DNA from: Basidiobolus meristosporus CBS 931.73
Lineage: Eukaryota; Basidiobolomycota; Basidiobolomycetes; Basidiobolales; Basidiobolaceae
DNA length: 39,539 bases
Direction of reading: 5' to 3'
Assembly (NCBI GenBank): GCA_002104905.1
Contig: MCFE01000749.1
Location: 1-39,539 of the forward strand
Made by a program: the position numbers and the translations under genes. This document shows positions 31,975 to 39,539 of the stretch, one piece after another (position 1 is the first letter of the stretch; every line of letters starts with the position of its first letter). The notes under the pieces are model-generated. The model was not told the DNA's origin. It saw nothing but the letters and a program-made list of their open reading frames with translations, and searched no databases.

Positions 31975-32703
31975 TGGTTGCTACTCGGCGAGAATAGCTC
32001 GATTTTGGTTAATTTATGAACTACATAATCAGTAAATTTAATAAGATGGTCCTACGTTCATCTCGACGCAGCTGAGCCAATTGGCAATAAACTCTTTACC
32101 ATTTTTGATGCTCTAAATTGGGCCTATAAGGATAGTTATTCGTAACGTAGCTAATGATTTCTGTCAAATCTATGTTCACATTTTGCTGAGTGGAGGCTTG
32201 ATAGCAACCTAGTAGTAAACTAGAAATCCAGTCGCACAGTCAAAGCATTGTGCGAGCTTATCCTAAGCTCTCTCCTCACCTACCACAGCTGCATACACAC
32301 ACACCAATCATAATGCTTGTGTAAGCACCCAGAAACCAATCCAGAAGTTCTGATTCTAGGTAAAACCCAGATGCCTAAATTAATTGACAACATGCATGCG
32401 AACTAGTAGATTGGCAGCAAGAAATTGCACAATGTGCATATCCTGCTCCATAAACAGTGGTGCCACCACAAAGCCTATCTGAAAGTGTACGCATGTCAAT
32501 GAGACCCATATTCTATGACTGCCATCTATCCATGACTACATGTTAGCCATACTTGAGTAGAGAGAAATTTGGCTTGAGACTCTGTAATTCTCATGACTTC
32601 CACTTTCCCGCCGGTGGCCCAAACTGGTTCCTGTCTGCTTTCCTCACTAGCAATTCAAGAGCTCTTCGGACCAAACTGCCAACTACATTTTCCTTCAACC
32701 ATT
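31975..32703. other. Unique sequence between the oxidase gene and the retroelement array
   Basis: This is the 3' flank of the oxidase, AT-rich, with no recognisable gene. It is the last non-repetitive DNA before the head-to-tail array that begins at about 32704. Confidence 0.5.
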
Positions 32704-33238
32704 GGGGGAGGGAAAGTCACCATTGTGGTGAAATCATTATTTTACTAAGTAGTTACACAAAGTCACTAAAGCTAAAAGGTAAAGAAGCCAGCTAAGTGTT
32801 TTTAAATTGCTCAAATAAATAGTCTAACATAAACTTAGTTTCTTGGGGAAGATTGCTCTGAATTAAATGATGCTCTTCTAGAGAGAAGAGAAAGTTGAAG
32901 CGTTTTGGGGGAATCACAAATTGTAATTGACACTTGTCTATATTGTAAAAATTGCAGCAAAAGCCTGCAATTACATTTTCAAGGAAAGGGGTATGGACTT
33001 TGAGGCAGCTTTGCCAAAGTGCAAGAAAGTGGTCAAGAGCTGCATCCTTACCCATTGAAGAATAATTTGGACCTTCAGGTGAATCCAATCCCAAGCAACC
33101 ATCAGGATTCAGCAATGAGGCAGTCATAATGCTAGCAGCTTGGAGTTGTTGGCCTTCTACATGATCTTATGGTAGGATCATGATGGCATTTTGCTGATTT
33201 TACTGCCAATTAAAGCAATAAATTTGACAGAGTTTAAA
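32704..33238 (-). mobile_element. Unit H: diverged, 5'-truncated family II LINE
   Basis: The frame 33127-32792 (minus) encodes the C-terminal LINE domain with WQSCLKVHTPF, QLQFVIPPKRFNFLF and ETKFMLDYLFEQF, matching the family II pattern of units B and G but clearly diverged. The 3' hairpin is TCACCA-TTG-TGGTGA at 32717-32731 and the terminal motif GGGGGAGGG, without a telomere repeat. It is the most diverged unit and lies nearest the unique DNA, consistent with being the oldest. Confidence 0.75.
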
Positions 33239-33240
33239 GG

Positions 33241-33626
33241 TAGGGGAGGGAAAGTCACCAAGTTGGTGAAATCTTTATTTGAGTTAAGAACTAATCTAAG
33301 TACAAATAAAGAAACCAATTAAGAGGTCTAGAACCTCTCTAATAAGTAGTCTAATTTATGTTTTGTTTCATCTCTAATGTTTGTTTCAATAAAGTAAAGC
33401 TCATTGGGGGTAAATATAAAATTCAAGGGTTTTGGGGGAGGTACAAATTGTAGATGTTTCTGATCAATATAATCCAAGACTGGAACCCAGCCTGGGATTA
33501 GGTGTAGTAGGAAAGGTGTGTGGACTTGTAAGTAGCTCTGCCACATAGATCTATGATGGTCCTGAGCCAGTAGTCTTGGTTTCTCAGCTTTTTGAAGTTT
33601 TGAAGCAAGCTCTGTTACTACAGCAG
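33241..33626 (-). mobile_element. Unit G: 5'-truncated family II LINE
   Basis: About 385 bp, nearly identical (roughly 98 percent by eye) to the 3' part of unit B (35262-35655). It encodes VVTELASKLQKAEKPRL, SYLQVHTPFLLHLIPG and the end KHKLDYLLERF. The 5' truncation point (plus-strand ...CAGCAG at 33626) abuts directly the TTAGGGTTAGGGG of unit F. The hairpin is TCACCAA-G-TTGGTGA at 33255-33269. Confidence 0.85.
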
Positions 33627-34148
33627 TTAGGGTTAGGGGAGGAAAGTCACCAAGTAATGAAATCTTCATTTTCTTATGACAAGTATCTAAAGAAGCCAAG
33701 TTAATCTGAAGTAATTCCTAGAAAGCTAGGACTGAGAGATATCTTCCTGGTAAGCCAGGTCTGAGAGTTGAGAAGCTGTGTGGTACTATATTTCCTAGTT
33801 AGCTAGGTCTCAGAGAGGTTTCCTGGAAAGCCAGGCCTGAGAAGTGAGAATCTGAATATATCTGAGCTAAGTTATACTGGTTTGCTGTAGCTGAATTGTG
33901 GCCAGAATGGCCAGTAGACTGGGGGAACTGAGATGAATTTCTGGGCAATCACTGGCCAAATTTACTAGGCAAATTTGTCCCATTAGCATTTCAAGGATTT
34001 CAGCCAATCAGAGCCTTTATTTTGCCCAATGGCTGATCAAGGCATCTCCCAATGAGCACACATCAATTTATTAATCAAATTTTGCTGGATCCAGGATTTG
34101 AACCCACAACCATGGGTATGGAAGGGTTAGGAATAACCACAAGGCTAA
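33627..34148 (-). mobile_element. Unit F: tRNA-derived SINE with LINE-type 3' tail
   Basis: Read on the minus strand, the unit opens with a tRNA-like head: an A box TAGCCTTGTGGTTA (complement of 34134-34147) and a B box GGTTCAAATCC (complement of 34094-34104), the internal RNA polymerase III promoter. A body of about 400 bp follows, with several imperfect repeats of a CTAGCT...AGGAA/CTCTCAG type. It ends with the same GAAGATTTCA, hairpin remnant (33647-33660) and CCTCCCCTAACCCTAA tail as the LINEs. It has no coding capacity, so it would depend on a LINE reverse transcriptase recognising the shared tail. A decayed tRNA gene beside a LINE fragment is the alternative, but the continuous tail argues against it. 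Confidence 0.7.
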
Positions 34149-34202
34149 GGGTTAGGGGGAGACAGTCACCAACAGGTGAAATCTTTATTTCAGTAGAAAC
34201 AA
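34149..34202 (-). mobile_element. Unit E: 54-bp family I LINE 3' end
   Basis: An extremely short copy: only GGGTTAGGGGGAGACAG, the hairpin TCACC-AACA-GGTGA (34166-34179) and about 20 bp of tail are present before the next unit starts. It shows how little of the 3' end is needed for a recognisable insertion and is inserted exactly at the 5' end of the SINE head. Confidence 0.75.
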
Positions 34203-35122
34203 GGGGAGGGAAAGTCACCAAGGTAGGTGAAATCTTTATTTGATTTCAGACAAGTCTAACTGCAAATAAAGAAGCCAGCTGGGAATAGAAGATTCCCAAA
34301 GTAAACACCAAGTTGAATATGAATAAATCTAAGCTAAAGTTAAGGCAGTATCCCAGAGTACACCGGAGTTCAGGTTCATGGGGGAGTGAAGTAGATAAGC
34401 TTGAGAGATATAATAATCTTTAAGGAAGTGGGTAACAGCAGGTGAAGGGGAGTTTTTGATAAGTGAAGTGAATCTTGAGATCAGAGACTCCTCTAATGAG
34501 AAGGTCTTGTAAACTGGAGAATCAGGAAACTCTTTAAAGGCATGGTCAGAAGGTTCCCAGCAAAACTGGTCAGAGACATTTTGAGAGAATTCTTTAGCAA
34601 TACTTTTGTCAAGTACTACCTCCAGAGTGTGATGGTTGATAAATCTCATGTTAACAATCTTGGATAAGTTGTAACCTTGTTGCTTGAGATACATCCTATG
34701 CTCAGATATAGGAATAAACTCCACATTGGCAAAGTAGCAGACAGCCCAGTCAGTAGCAGGAGGCAAATCAGAAGTGGCAGGAAACTTTCATTTTGGTCTT
34801 GGAGAGGAGCAGCAGGATGACTTGAGGAAGCAGGAACAGGACTTTTTGACACTTCAGAGTAGGAAGAGTGAGCAGGAGCAGATGATTCTTGGGGAGTCTT
34901 GTTGCAGGAAGAGTTGGCACAGAGACAATAGATTCTTGCAGATCAGAGAAGGCAGAAAAGAGCTATTGGACTTGTTTCTTGAGTAGAGCATTTTCAGCTT
35001 CAACAAGTGCAAGCCTTTCCTCAAGGAAGGAAATCTGAAGGGAATGGAGTGAAGGCATAAGAAATAAGAAGAAGAGGGTAAGATGGGGTGGGTGGGTGGG
35101 AAAATTAGCAGGGAGAAGAGAA
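34203..35122 (-). mobile_element. Unit D: internally deleted LINE, ORF1-like fragment on a family II tail
   Basis: About 920 bp. The 3' part has the family II tail with hairpin TCACC-AAGGTA-GGTGA (34215-34230). Instead of reverse transcriptase sequence it carries an ORF1-like region (34329-34766) and, upstream, a coiled-coil-like stretch (LEERLALVEAENALLKKQVQ, about 34965-35030). It looks like a non-autonomous derivative formed by loss of the RT segment. Confidence 0.6.
34329..34766 (-). pseudogene. ORF1-like fragment of a LINE
   Basis: 145 codons containing VCYFANVEFIPISEHR, LKQQGYNLSKIVNMRFI and HHTLEVVLDKSIAKEF. This pattern (a strand, basic helix and L-E-V-V-L core) resembles the RNA-binding ORF1 region of fungal LINEs as I remember it, not verified by alignment. 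The start is uncertain, because upstream coiled-coil coding lies in another frame, so the fragment is probably not translated as a complete protein. Confidence 0.45.
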
Positions 35123-35261
35123 GGGTTAGGGGGGAGACAGTCACCAACAGGTGAAATCTTTATTTCAGTTGAAACAAAGAAGCCAGCTACTGTGTAGCTG
35201 ATAGTGTACTGAGGAATGTAGGTATAGAGATGATAGTCTTCAGTGGTCAAGACACTGTTCA
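35123..35261 (-). mobile_element. Unit C: short family I LINE 3' end
   Basis: About 140 bp corresponding to the last codons and 3' tail of unit A (compare 37311-37490; both begin at a TGAACAGTGTCTTGA block on the minus strand). The junction motif is GGGTTAGGGGGG and the hairpin TCACC-AACA-GGTGA at 35141-35154. Confidence 0.8.
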
Positions 35262-37310
35262 GGGTAGGGTAGGGGGAGGGAAAGTCACCAAGTTGGTGAA
35301 ATCTTTATTTGAGTTAAGAACTAATCTAAGTACAAATAAAGAAGCCAATTAAGAGGTCTAGAACCTCTCTAATAAGTAATCTAATTTATGTTTTGTTTCA
35401 TCTCTAATGTTTGTTTCAATAAAGTAAAGCTCATCAGGGGTAAATATAAAATTCAGGGGTTTTGGGGGAAGTACAAATTGTAGATGTTTCTGATCAATAT
35501 AATCCAAGACTGGAACCCAGCCTGGGATTAGGTGTAGTAGGAAAGGTGTGTGGACTTGTAAGTAGCTCTGCCACATAGATCTTAGATGGTCCTGAGCCAG
35601 TAGTCTTGGTTTCTCAGCTTTTTGAAGTTTTGAAGCAAGCTCTGTTACTACAGCAGAGCCAACCAGGGTGTGCCAGCAAGAAGATTTCAGGGAGGAGTTA
35701 GATTGAAGCCATTGTTTGATGGAGGGGTTATGTGATTTCTGAAGTTTGACTAGGAAGGAAGCCCGGAGATAGATCATTCTGGATTTGGTATGGGTAGAAC
35801 CCAAAGGCTCCATTAGTTGCATGGATATAGGGAGATACTGGAAGATAAGGTACCAAGGATCTGATACACTGATGGAGAAATTTATCCAGGCGGTGAAGTT
35901 CTCTGGAGGTTAGGGGTATAATGTGGAGACCAAATTCAAGTACCGGCAGTACATACTGCTTCAGAAGTATAGGGATCTTTTGAATTGGAGTGTCTGGAGT
36001 GACTACTACCAGAAGCTTTTTGAGAGCCTGTTGGGCAAGACGGATCCTATTATTCAGGTGGAGCTTTGAGTCAATCCCATGTTGACAAAACGGCAGACCT
36101 AGATATATTGCAGTTTGTTGTGGCAGAATGCTAGTGTTCTGTATAGTTGTAGTGCATCCAATTGGGACTGTCTTGGAAATTGAGAGTGAGAGGTTGTTGG
36201 CAGCCAAGTACTTCTCAATGATGGCAGTGTCTGCTATGGGATTAGGAGTAGCAATCTTGATATCATCCGCATAGAGAGTTAGTAGTGGATAGGGAGAGTC
36301 TGGTGAGGGGCCTTTTGGAAATAAAGGAAAGTCATGTAGGAATATCACAAATAGTAAGGGACCTAGTACAGATCCTTGGACTACTCCATTTGGAACCTCA
36401 TAAGTCTCTGATGTGCAACTTGGATGCAAAATTTTGGCTGAGTTCTCACAAAATAGAGAACGTACAAGAAGGGTCATTGGTAGTGTGGTAACTGCTAATA
36501 GCTTTCTCCAAAGCAGAGCTCTGTCCACAGAGTCAAAGGCTTTAGTAATGTCAAACAGAATGGTTGGCAATGAGAATTGAAGTGAATGATCATGGCTTAG
36601 CACTACAGCCATATCCAAGGAGAGTTTGGGCAAGAAGCCAAACTGAGAAGGATGGAATGGATATAGTTGAGATTGCAAGGATCTTGCTATTATAAGCTCA
36701 AAGATTTTCCGGCAGGTTGGTAGGAGTGAAACTGGCCGGTAAGAACCTGGGAGTGAGTGTTTCCCCTTCCCTTTGTATAAGGGTATTACATTTGCCTGTG
36801 ACCAGGCCTTTGGGGTAGTCAATTGTTGGGCACAGATAGAGTAGAATGGGATAAGTAAGTGACTCATTTTGGAGTAGCACACCCGGAGTAGATTGTAGGT
36901 AATCAAGTCATGTCCAGGTGCAGTATTTGCAGGAAGCTTCTTTAAAATTTTCTCCAGAAGCTTTGCTGAAATCAAAATTGGAGATGTTGGACTGCTAGAT
37001 ATGTTACCAGTATGGTAGAAAGGAGGAGTGGGATGCACGGATGAATCAAAGAATATAGGGGCCAGTTTGTCTGGTGATGGTATACTCCTTGCTTGGGGTC
37101 TCATGGCTTTGTATACTCTTGATATGGACCTTGTGGTGGCATTCATATTTACTAAGGGCAAGGTATCCATGATATGAGCCCATAATCTAGTATGCTCAGT
37201 GATCTGTAGTGACTTGGAGTAGGAGATTGCGCTTCCAGGAGGTTCTGTGTTTTTGGGTTAGGGAAACATAGGTAGCTGGATTTAAGGCAGAAATGATGGA
37301 TTTCATTTAA
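35262..37310 (-). mobile_element. Unit B: 2-kb 5'-truncated family II LINE
   Basis: The longest complete-to-3'-end copy in the window. It contains the reverse transcriptase and C-terminal domain, then a 3' UTR with AATAAA and hairpin TCACCAA-G-TTGGTGA (35285-35299). The 3' junction is GGGTAGGGTAGGGGGAGGG, a degenerate telomere-like repeat. Its 5' truncation at about 37310 directly meets GTTAGGGTTAGGG of unit A. Confidence 0.85.
35358..37310 (-). pseudogene. Family II LINE reverse transcriptase, frameshifted
   Basis: An RT frame at 37170-35728 (480 codons) carries the non-LTR motif set: LYKGKGKH, YRPVSLLPTCRKIFE, FDITKAFDSVDRALL, PNGVVQGSVLGPLLF, LYADDIKIATPN and YLGLPF. A shift near 35790 moves the rest into a second frame (to 35358), with SYLQVHTPFLLHLIPG and KHKLDYLLERF. 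Another shift near 37210 separates the RT from its upstream VSLTQKHRTSW segment. The catalytic YADD aspartates are intact. No endonuclease, RNase H or zinc knuckle is visible, because the copy is 5'-truncated and nothing of that kind follows the RT. Clade not assigned. Confidence 0.88.
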
Positions 37311-39539
37311 GTTAGGGTTAGGGGGGAGACAGTCACCAACAGGTGAAATCTTTATTTCAGTTGAAACAAAGAAGCCAGCGCTACTGTTGTAGCTTTGATA
37401 CAAGAGTGTGTAGCTGAGGGGAATTTGTAGGTAAGTTAATAAGAAGTGATGATAGTTCTTCAGTGCTCAAGACACTGTTCAGTGGGAAGGGGGGTAGCAA
37501 GAGAGGTAAGAATGACTTGTGAACAACATTAATGAGGGGAATGTGATAAGGATTGATATTCATCATAAAGGGAGTGTGCTGCTGCAGATATTGCTGCCAA
37601 AGGTCTGTCAAGTACTTCAGGTAGGCCAGCTTGGGTTTTTCTGACTGCAGAATATAATGAGCAAACTTCTTGACTTCAGGATCTCCAAGTATAGTTCTCC
37701 AGCAGGAGCCAGGTGTTGTGTGGTGTGTTCTCTTCCAGGCCTTAATCAGTGGGTTGTTGCAGTTGTGAAGTCTGAGGTATAATCTGGTTCTAAGGTAGAG
37801 AAGTCTGATCTTATAGGGCATAAACCCAAAAGCACCAAGAATAGCATGTCTGTAGGGGCATTCAGGCAAATGAGGCACCAAGGAGGTAATGCACCATACT
37901 GCAAACTTGTCAAGCTTAGTGCAGTCTCTAGAAGTAAGAGAGAGAAGTGGTAAGCCAAATTCCAGGACAGGGAAGACAAACTGCTTGAGTAGAAGGAGGC
38001 AGCTGGGAGCTGAAAGTTGTAGGAGGAGTAACAGCCAACAGCTTGTGGAGTGCCTGTCTTGCAAGGATAATTCTCTTCTTCAGGTGTGCTCCAGAGTCTA
38101 GTCCAGTAGGAAGGAAAGGAAAGCCAAGATATGTAGCAGAAACCTGAGCAGGTAGAGTGGAGTTCTCCAAGCTGATGGGAGAGCCCAAAGGTACTGTCTT
38201 TGCAATGGAAAGCTGGAGATTATTCTTCTGCAGATACTGGTGGATGGTCTGGGAGTCTTGTTGCACATTGGAGGAGGATATTCTGATGTCATCAGCAAAG
38301 AGAGTAACCAGGCAGTCAGCTGAGAGTCTTGGAGAAATCATTCAGGAAGATGGCAAACAGTATAGGACCAAGCACAGAGCCTTGAACCACTCCATTAGGA
38401 ACTGAGAACACAGCTGATTGCTCACTTGGGTGCAGAATTCTTGCTTGTGGATCCAGAAACAGAGACCTGACAAGGAGGGTGAGAGAGGTACTGGAGAAGC
38501 ATTGCAACTTGGACCAAAGCAGATTTCTGTCAACTAAATCAAAGGCCTTAGTAATATCAAACAGAACTGAGGGATACTTGCACTGGAGAGAGTGATCTTG
38601 GCTAAGTATGACTGCATATTCCAAGGAGAGGCCAGGAACAAAGCTAAACTGTGCAGGATGAAACTTGAGGGAGTCAGAGTGAAGCTCTTGAGCAAGCAGA
38701 AGCTCAAACACCTTTCTGCAGGTGGGCAGCAGAGATATTGGCCTGTAGGAGCTAGGATCCAGGTGCTTTCCTTTACCCTTGTACAGTGGCAGAACATTTG
38801 CAAAGGACCATTCCACAGGAGTAGAAAGCTGGGCTGAGCATTGCTGAAACAGTGGAAGCAGAAGTGCAGACATGGCCTTGGTACTAGTCTTCAGAAGCTC
38901 ATAAGAGATTGTGTCCACACCTGGAGCAGTAGAGTTGGGAAGCCTTTTGAGCACATTATGGATTCTCCTTTGATCAAGTGCAAGTGGGATGGGCAGAGTC
39001 TTGAAGTCAGGATGAAAGCCAGGAGTTGAGTACTGCTTTGTAGAGAAGAAGATGTTAGCCAGCTGTTCTGTTGAAGGTAACTTCCTGGAAGAGGGCCTCA
39101 TTGCCCTGTAGAGTCTTGATACTGTTCTTGTTATAGAGTTGGAAGATTGCAGAGGCAAAGAACTCATAATATGATCCCAGAGCTGAGTATGCAGAGTGTG
39201 GTGAATTGCCTTGGAGTGGTGTATTGCTGTCCAGGAGGAGTTTCTCTGTTTTTGGGTTAGGGAAACTCAGGTAGCTTTGTTGCAGGGCTGAACAATGGAT
39301 TCCCATTTTCTTGAGGTAACAGCAGTAGTCTTGCATGGCAGTGAGAGGGAGGCAGACACAGAATCAGATGCTTCACAAAGAGCAGGCATAGTTGAGATCA
39401 TCTGGCAGAGAAAGTAGCAACTGGCAAGCTTCAAGTAGTTCCCAAAGTCTTTCTTCTGATTCTTGGTAGCTTTGTGGGTGAGCACAGTAAGTTTTGGCAG
39501 CTTCTTCTTCACACTGGTTGCATAGAAAGGGACCAGGCT
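37311..39539 (-). mobile_element. Unit A: family I LINE, extends past the window
   Basis: The family I reverse transcriptase and tail occupy 37381-39539. The 3' end has GTTAGGGTTAGGGGGGAGACAG (37311 onward; two telomere units), hairpin TCACC-AACA-GGTGA (37333-37346) and AAATAAAG just upstream in element orientation. The 5' end is not in the window, so it cannot be said whether this copy is full length. Confidence 0.85.
37381..39538 (-). pseudogene. Family I LINE reverse transcriptase, one stop and two frameshifts
   Basis: Reading from the window edge, one frame runs to 38316, broken only by a TGA at 39267-39269 (unit B has a sense codon there). It includes LYKGKGKHL, YRPISLLPTCRKVFE, LFDITKAFDLVDRN and PNGVVQGSVLGPILFAIFL. 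A frameshift near 38330 leads to LFADDIRISSSN (frame to 37928), and another near 38000 leads to the C-terminal part (to 37381) with VFPVLEFGLPL, LWQQYLQQHTPF and a final SKLQQ. The LINE-type domains are all present but the copy cannot encode an active protein without recoding. Divergence from unit B is large, marking a separate family. Confidence 0.88.

Larger units (their letters stand above)
32704..39539 (-). mobile_element. Head-to-tail array of LINE/SINE units with telomere-like junctions
   Basis: At least eight retroelement units follow one another, all with 3' ends at low coordinates: H, G, F, E, D, C, B, A from left to right. Each 3' end, read on the plus strand, is a G-rich motif, then AAAGTCACC or ACAGTCACC, a hairpin, and GTGAAATCTTTATTT. 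Four junctions (F, E, C and A) contain telomere-type GGTTAGGG (F and A with two repeats), and B has a variant (TAGGGTAGGG). None has poly(A). Two LINE families are present: family I (A, C, E) and family II (B, G, H; D has a family II tail). Unit A runs off the right end of the window. Confidence 0.85.

Noticed and set aside
33200-37350. CRISPR-like regular repeats (recurrent GTCACC...GTGAAATC blocks)
   Set aside because: The blocks are the 3' ends of retroelement units at irregular spacing from about 50 to 2050 bp in a eukaryotic genome; there are no spacers of constant length and no cas genes.
39267-39269. In-frame TGA in the family I LINE as possible stop-codon recoding
   Set aside because: The same copy also has two frameshifts, and unit B has a sense codon at this position, so plain decay explains it.

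Overview
The window looks like a nuclear contig of an early-diverging (non-Dikarya) fungus; I cannot name the genus. The genes are typically fungal: HAP3, a CCR4-NOT NOT3/NOT5 subunit, a DPP1-like PAP2 phosphatase, an NCLX-type cation exchanger, eS26, mitochondrial L7/L12 and a secreted GOOX/BBE-like oxidase. Most are interrupted by many short introns of about 49-111 nt, often with clear TACTAAC/CTAAC branch points. The HAP3 gene carries a textbook U12-type AT-AC intron. Minor-spliceosome introns are known from early-diverging fungi but are essentially absent from Dikarya, and this is the main basis for the placement.

Layout, left to right. 1-4.5 kb has no recognisable gene but holds two solo-LTR-like repeats (2476-2805 and 2996-3328) and a third fragment. 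4.5-5.8 kb: five-exon PAP2 phosphatase (-) in which two of the usual catalytic-motif residues are replaced. 7.5-8.2 kb: HAP3/NF-YB (+) with TATA and CCAAT boxes upstream. 9.1-12.3 kb: two-exon Na+/Ca2+ exchanger (-). 12.3-16.4 kb: gene-poor. 16.4-16.9 kb: RPS26 (+). 17.1-20.0 kb: 16-exon NOT3/NOT5 (-), divergent from mitochondrial L7/L12 at 20.4-21.2 kb (+). 21.5-25.3 kb: single-exon gene (-) for a 1273-aa disordered protein with a 64-residue-period repeat, five glycine-zipper-like segments and a CsbD-like tail. 27.7-28.7 kb: orphan seven-helix membrane protein (-). 30.4-32.0 kb: secreted FAD oxidase (+).

32.7-39.5 kb is an array of at least eight retroelement units, all with their 3' ends toward low coordinates: units H, G, F, E, D, C, B and A from left to right. 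Units A, B, C, D, E, G and H are 5'-truncated or deleted non-LTR (LINE) copies from two related families. Unit F is a tRNA-derived SINE carrying the LINE 3' tail. Every unit 3' end keeps a small hairpin, perfect in seven of the eight although its sequence varies, and then meets its neighbour through a G-rich motif. At several junctions this motif is exactly telomeric (GTTAGGGTTAGGG), and there is no poly(A). The orientation is what would result if a telomeric G-strand 3' end primed reverse transcription of each element RNA. I regard this candidate telomere-attaching LINE/SINE system as the most interesting content of the window.

Functionally the genes are mostly unrelated housekeeping neighbours. 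HAP3 (CCAAT-binding transcription factor) and NOT3/5 (mRNA deadenylation) are regulators, RPS26 and mL12 serve cytosolic and mitochondrial translation, and the remainder are membrane, secreted or stress-type proteins. All calls were made by reading translations and splice signals by eye; no database search was run.
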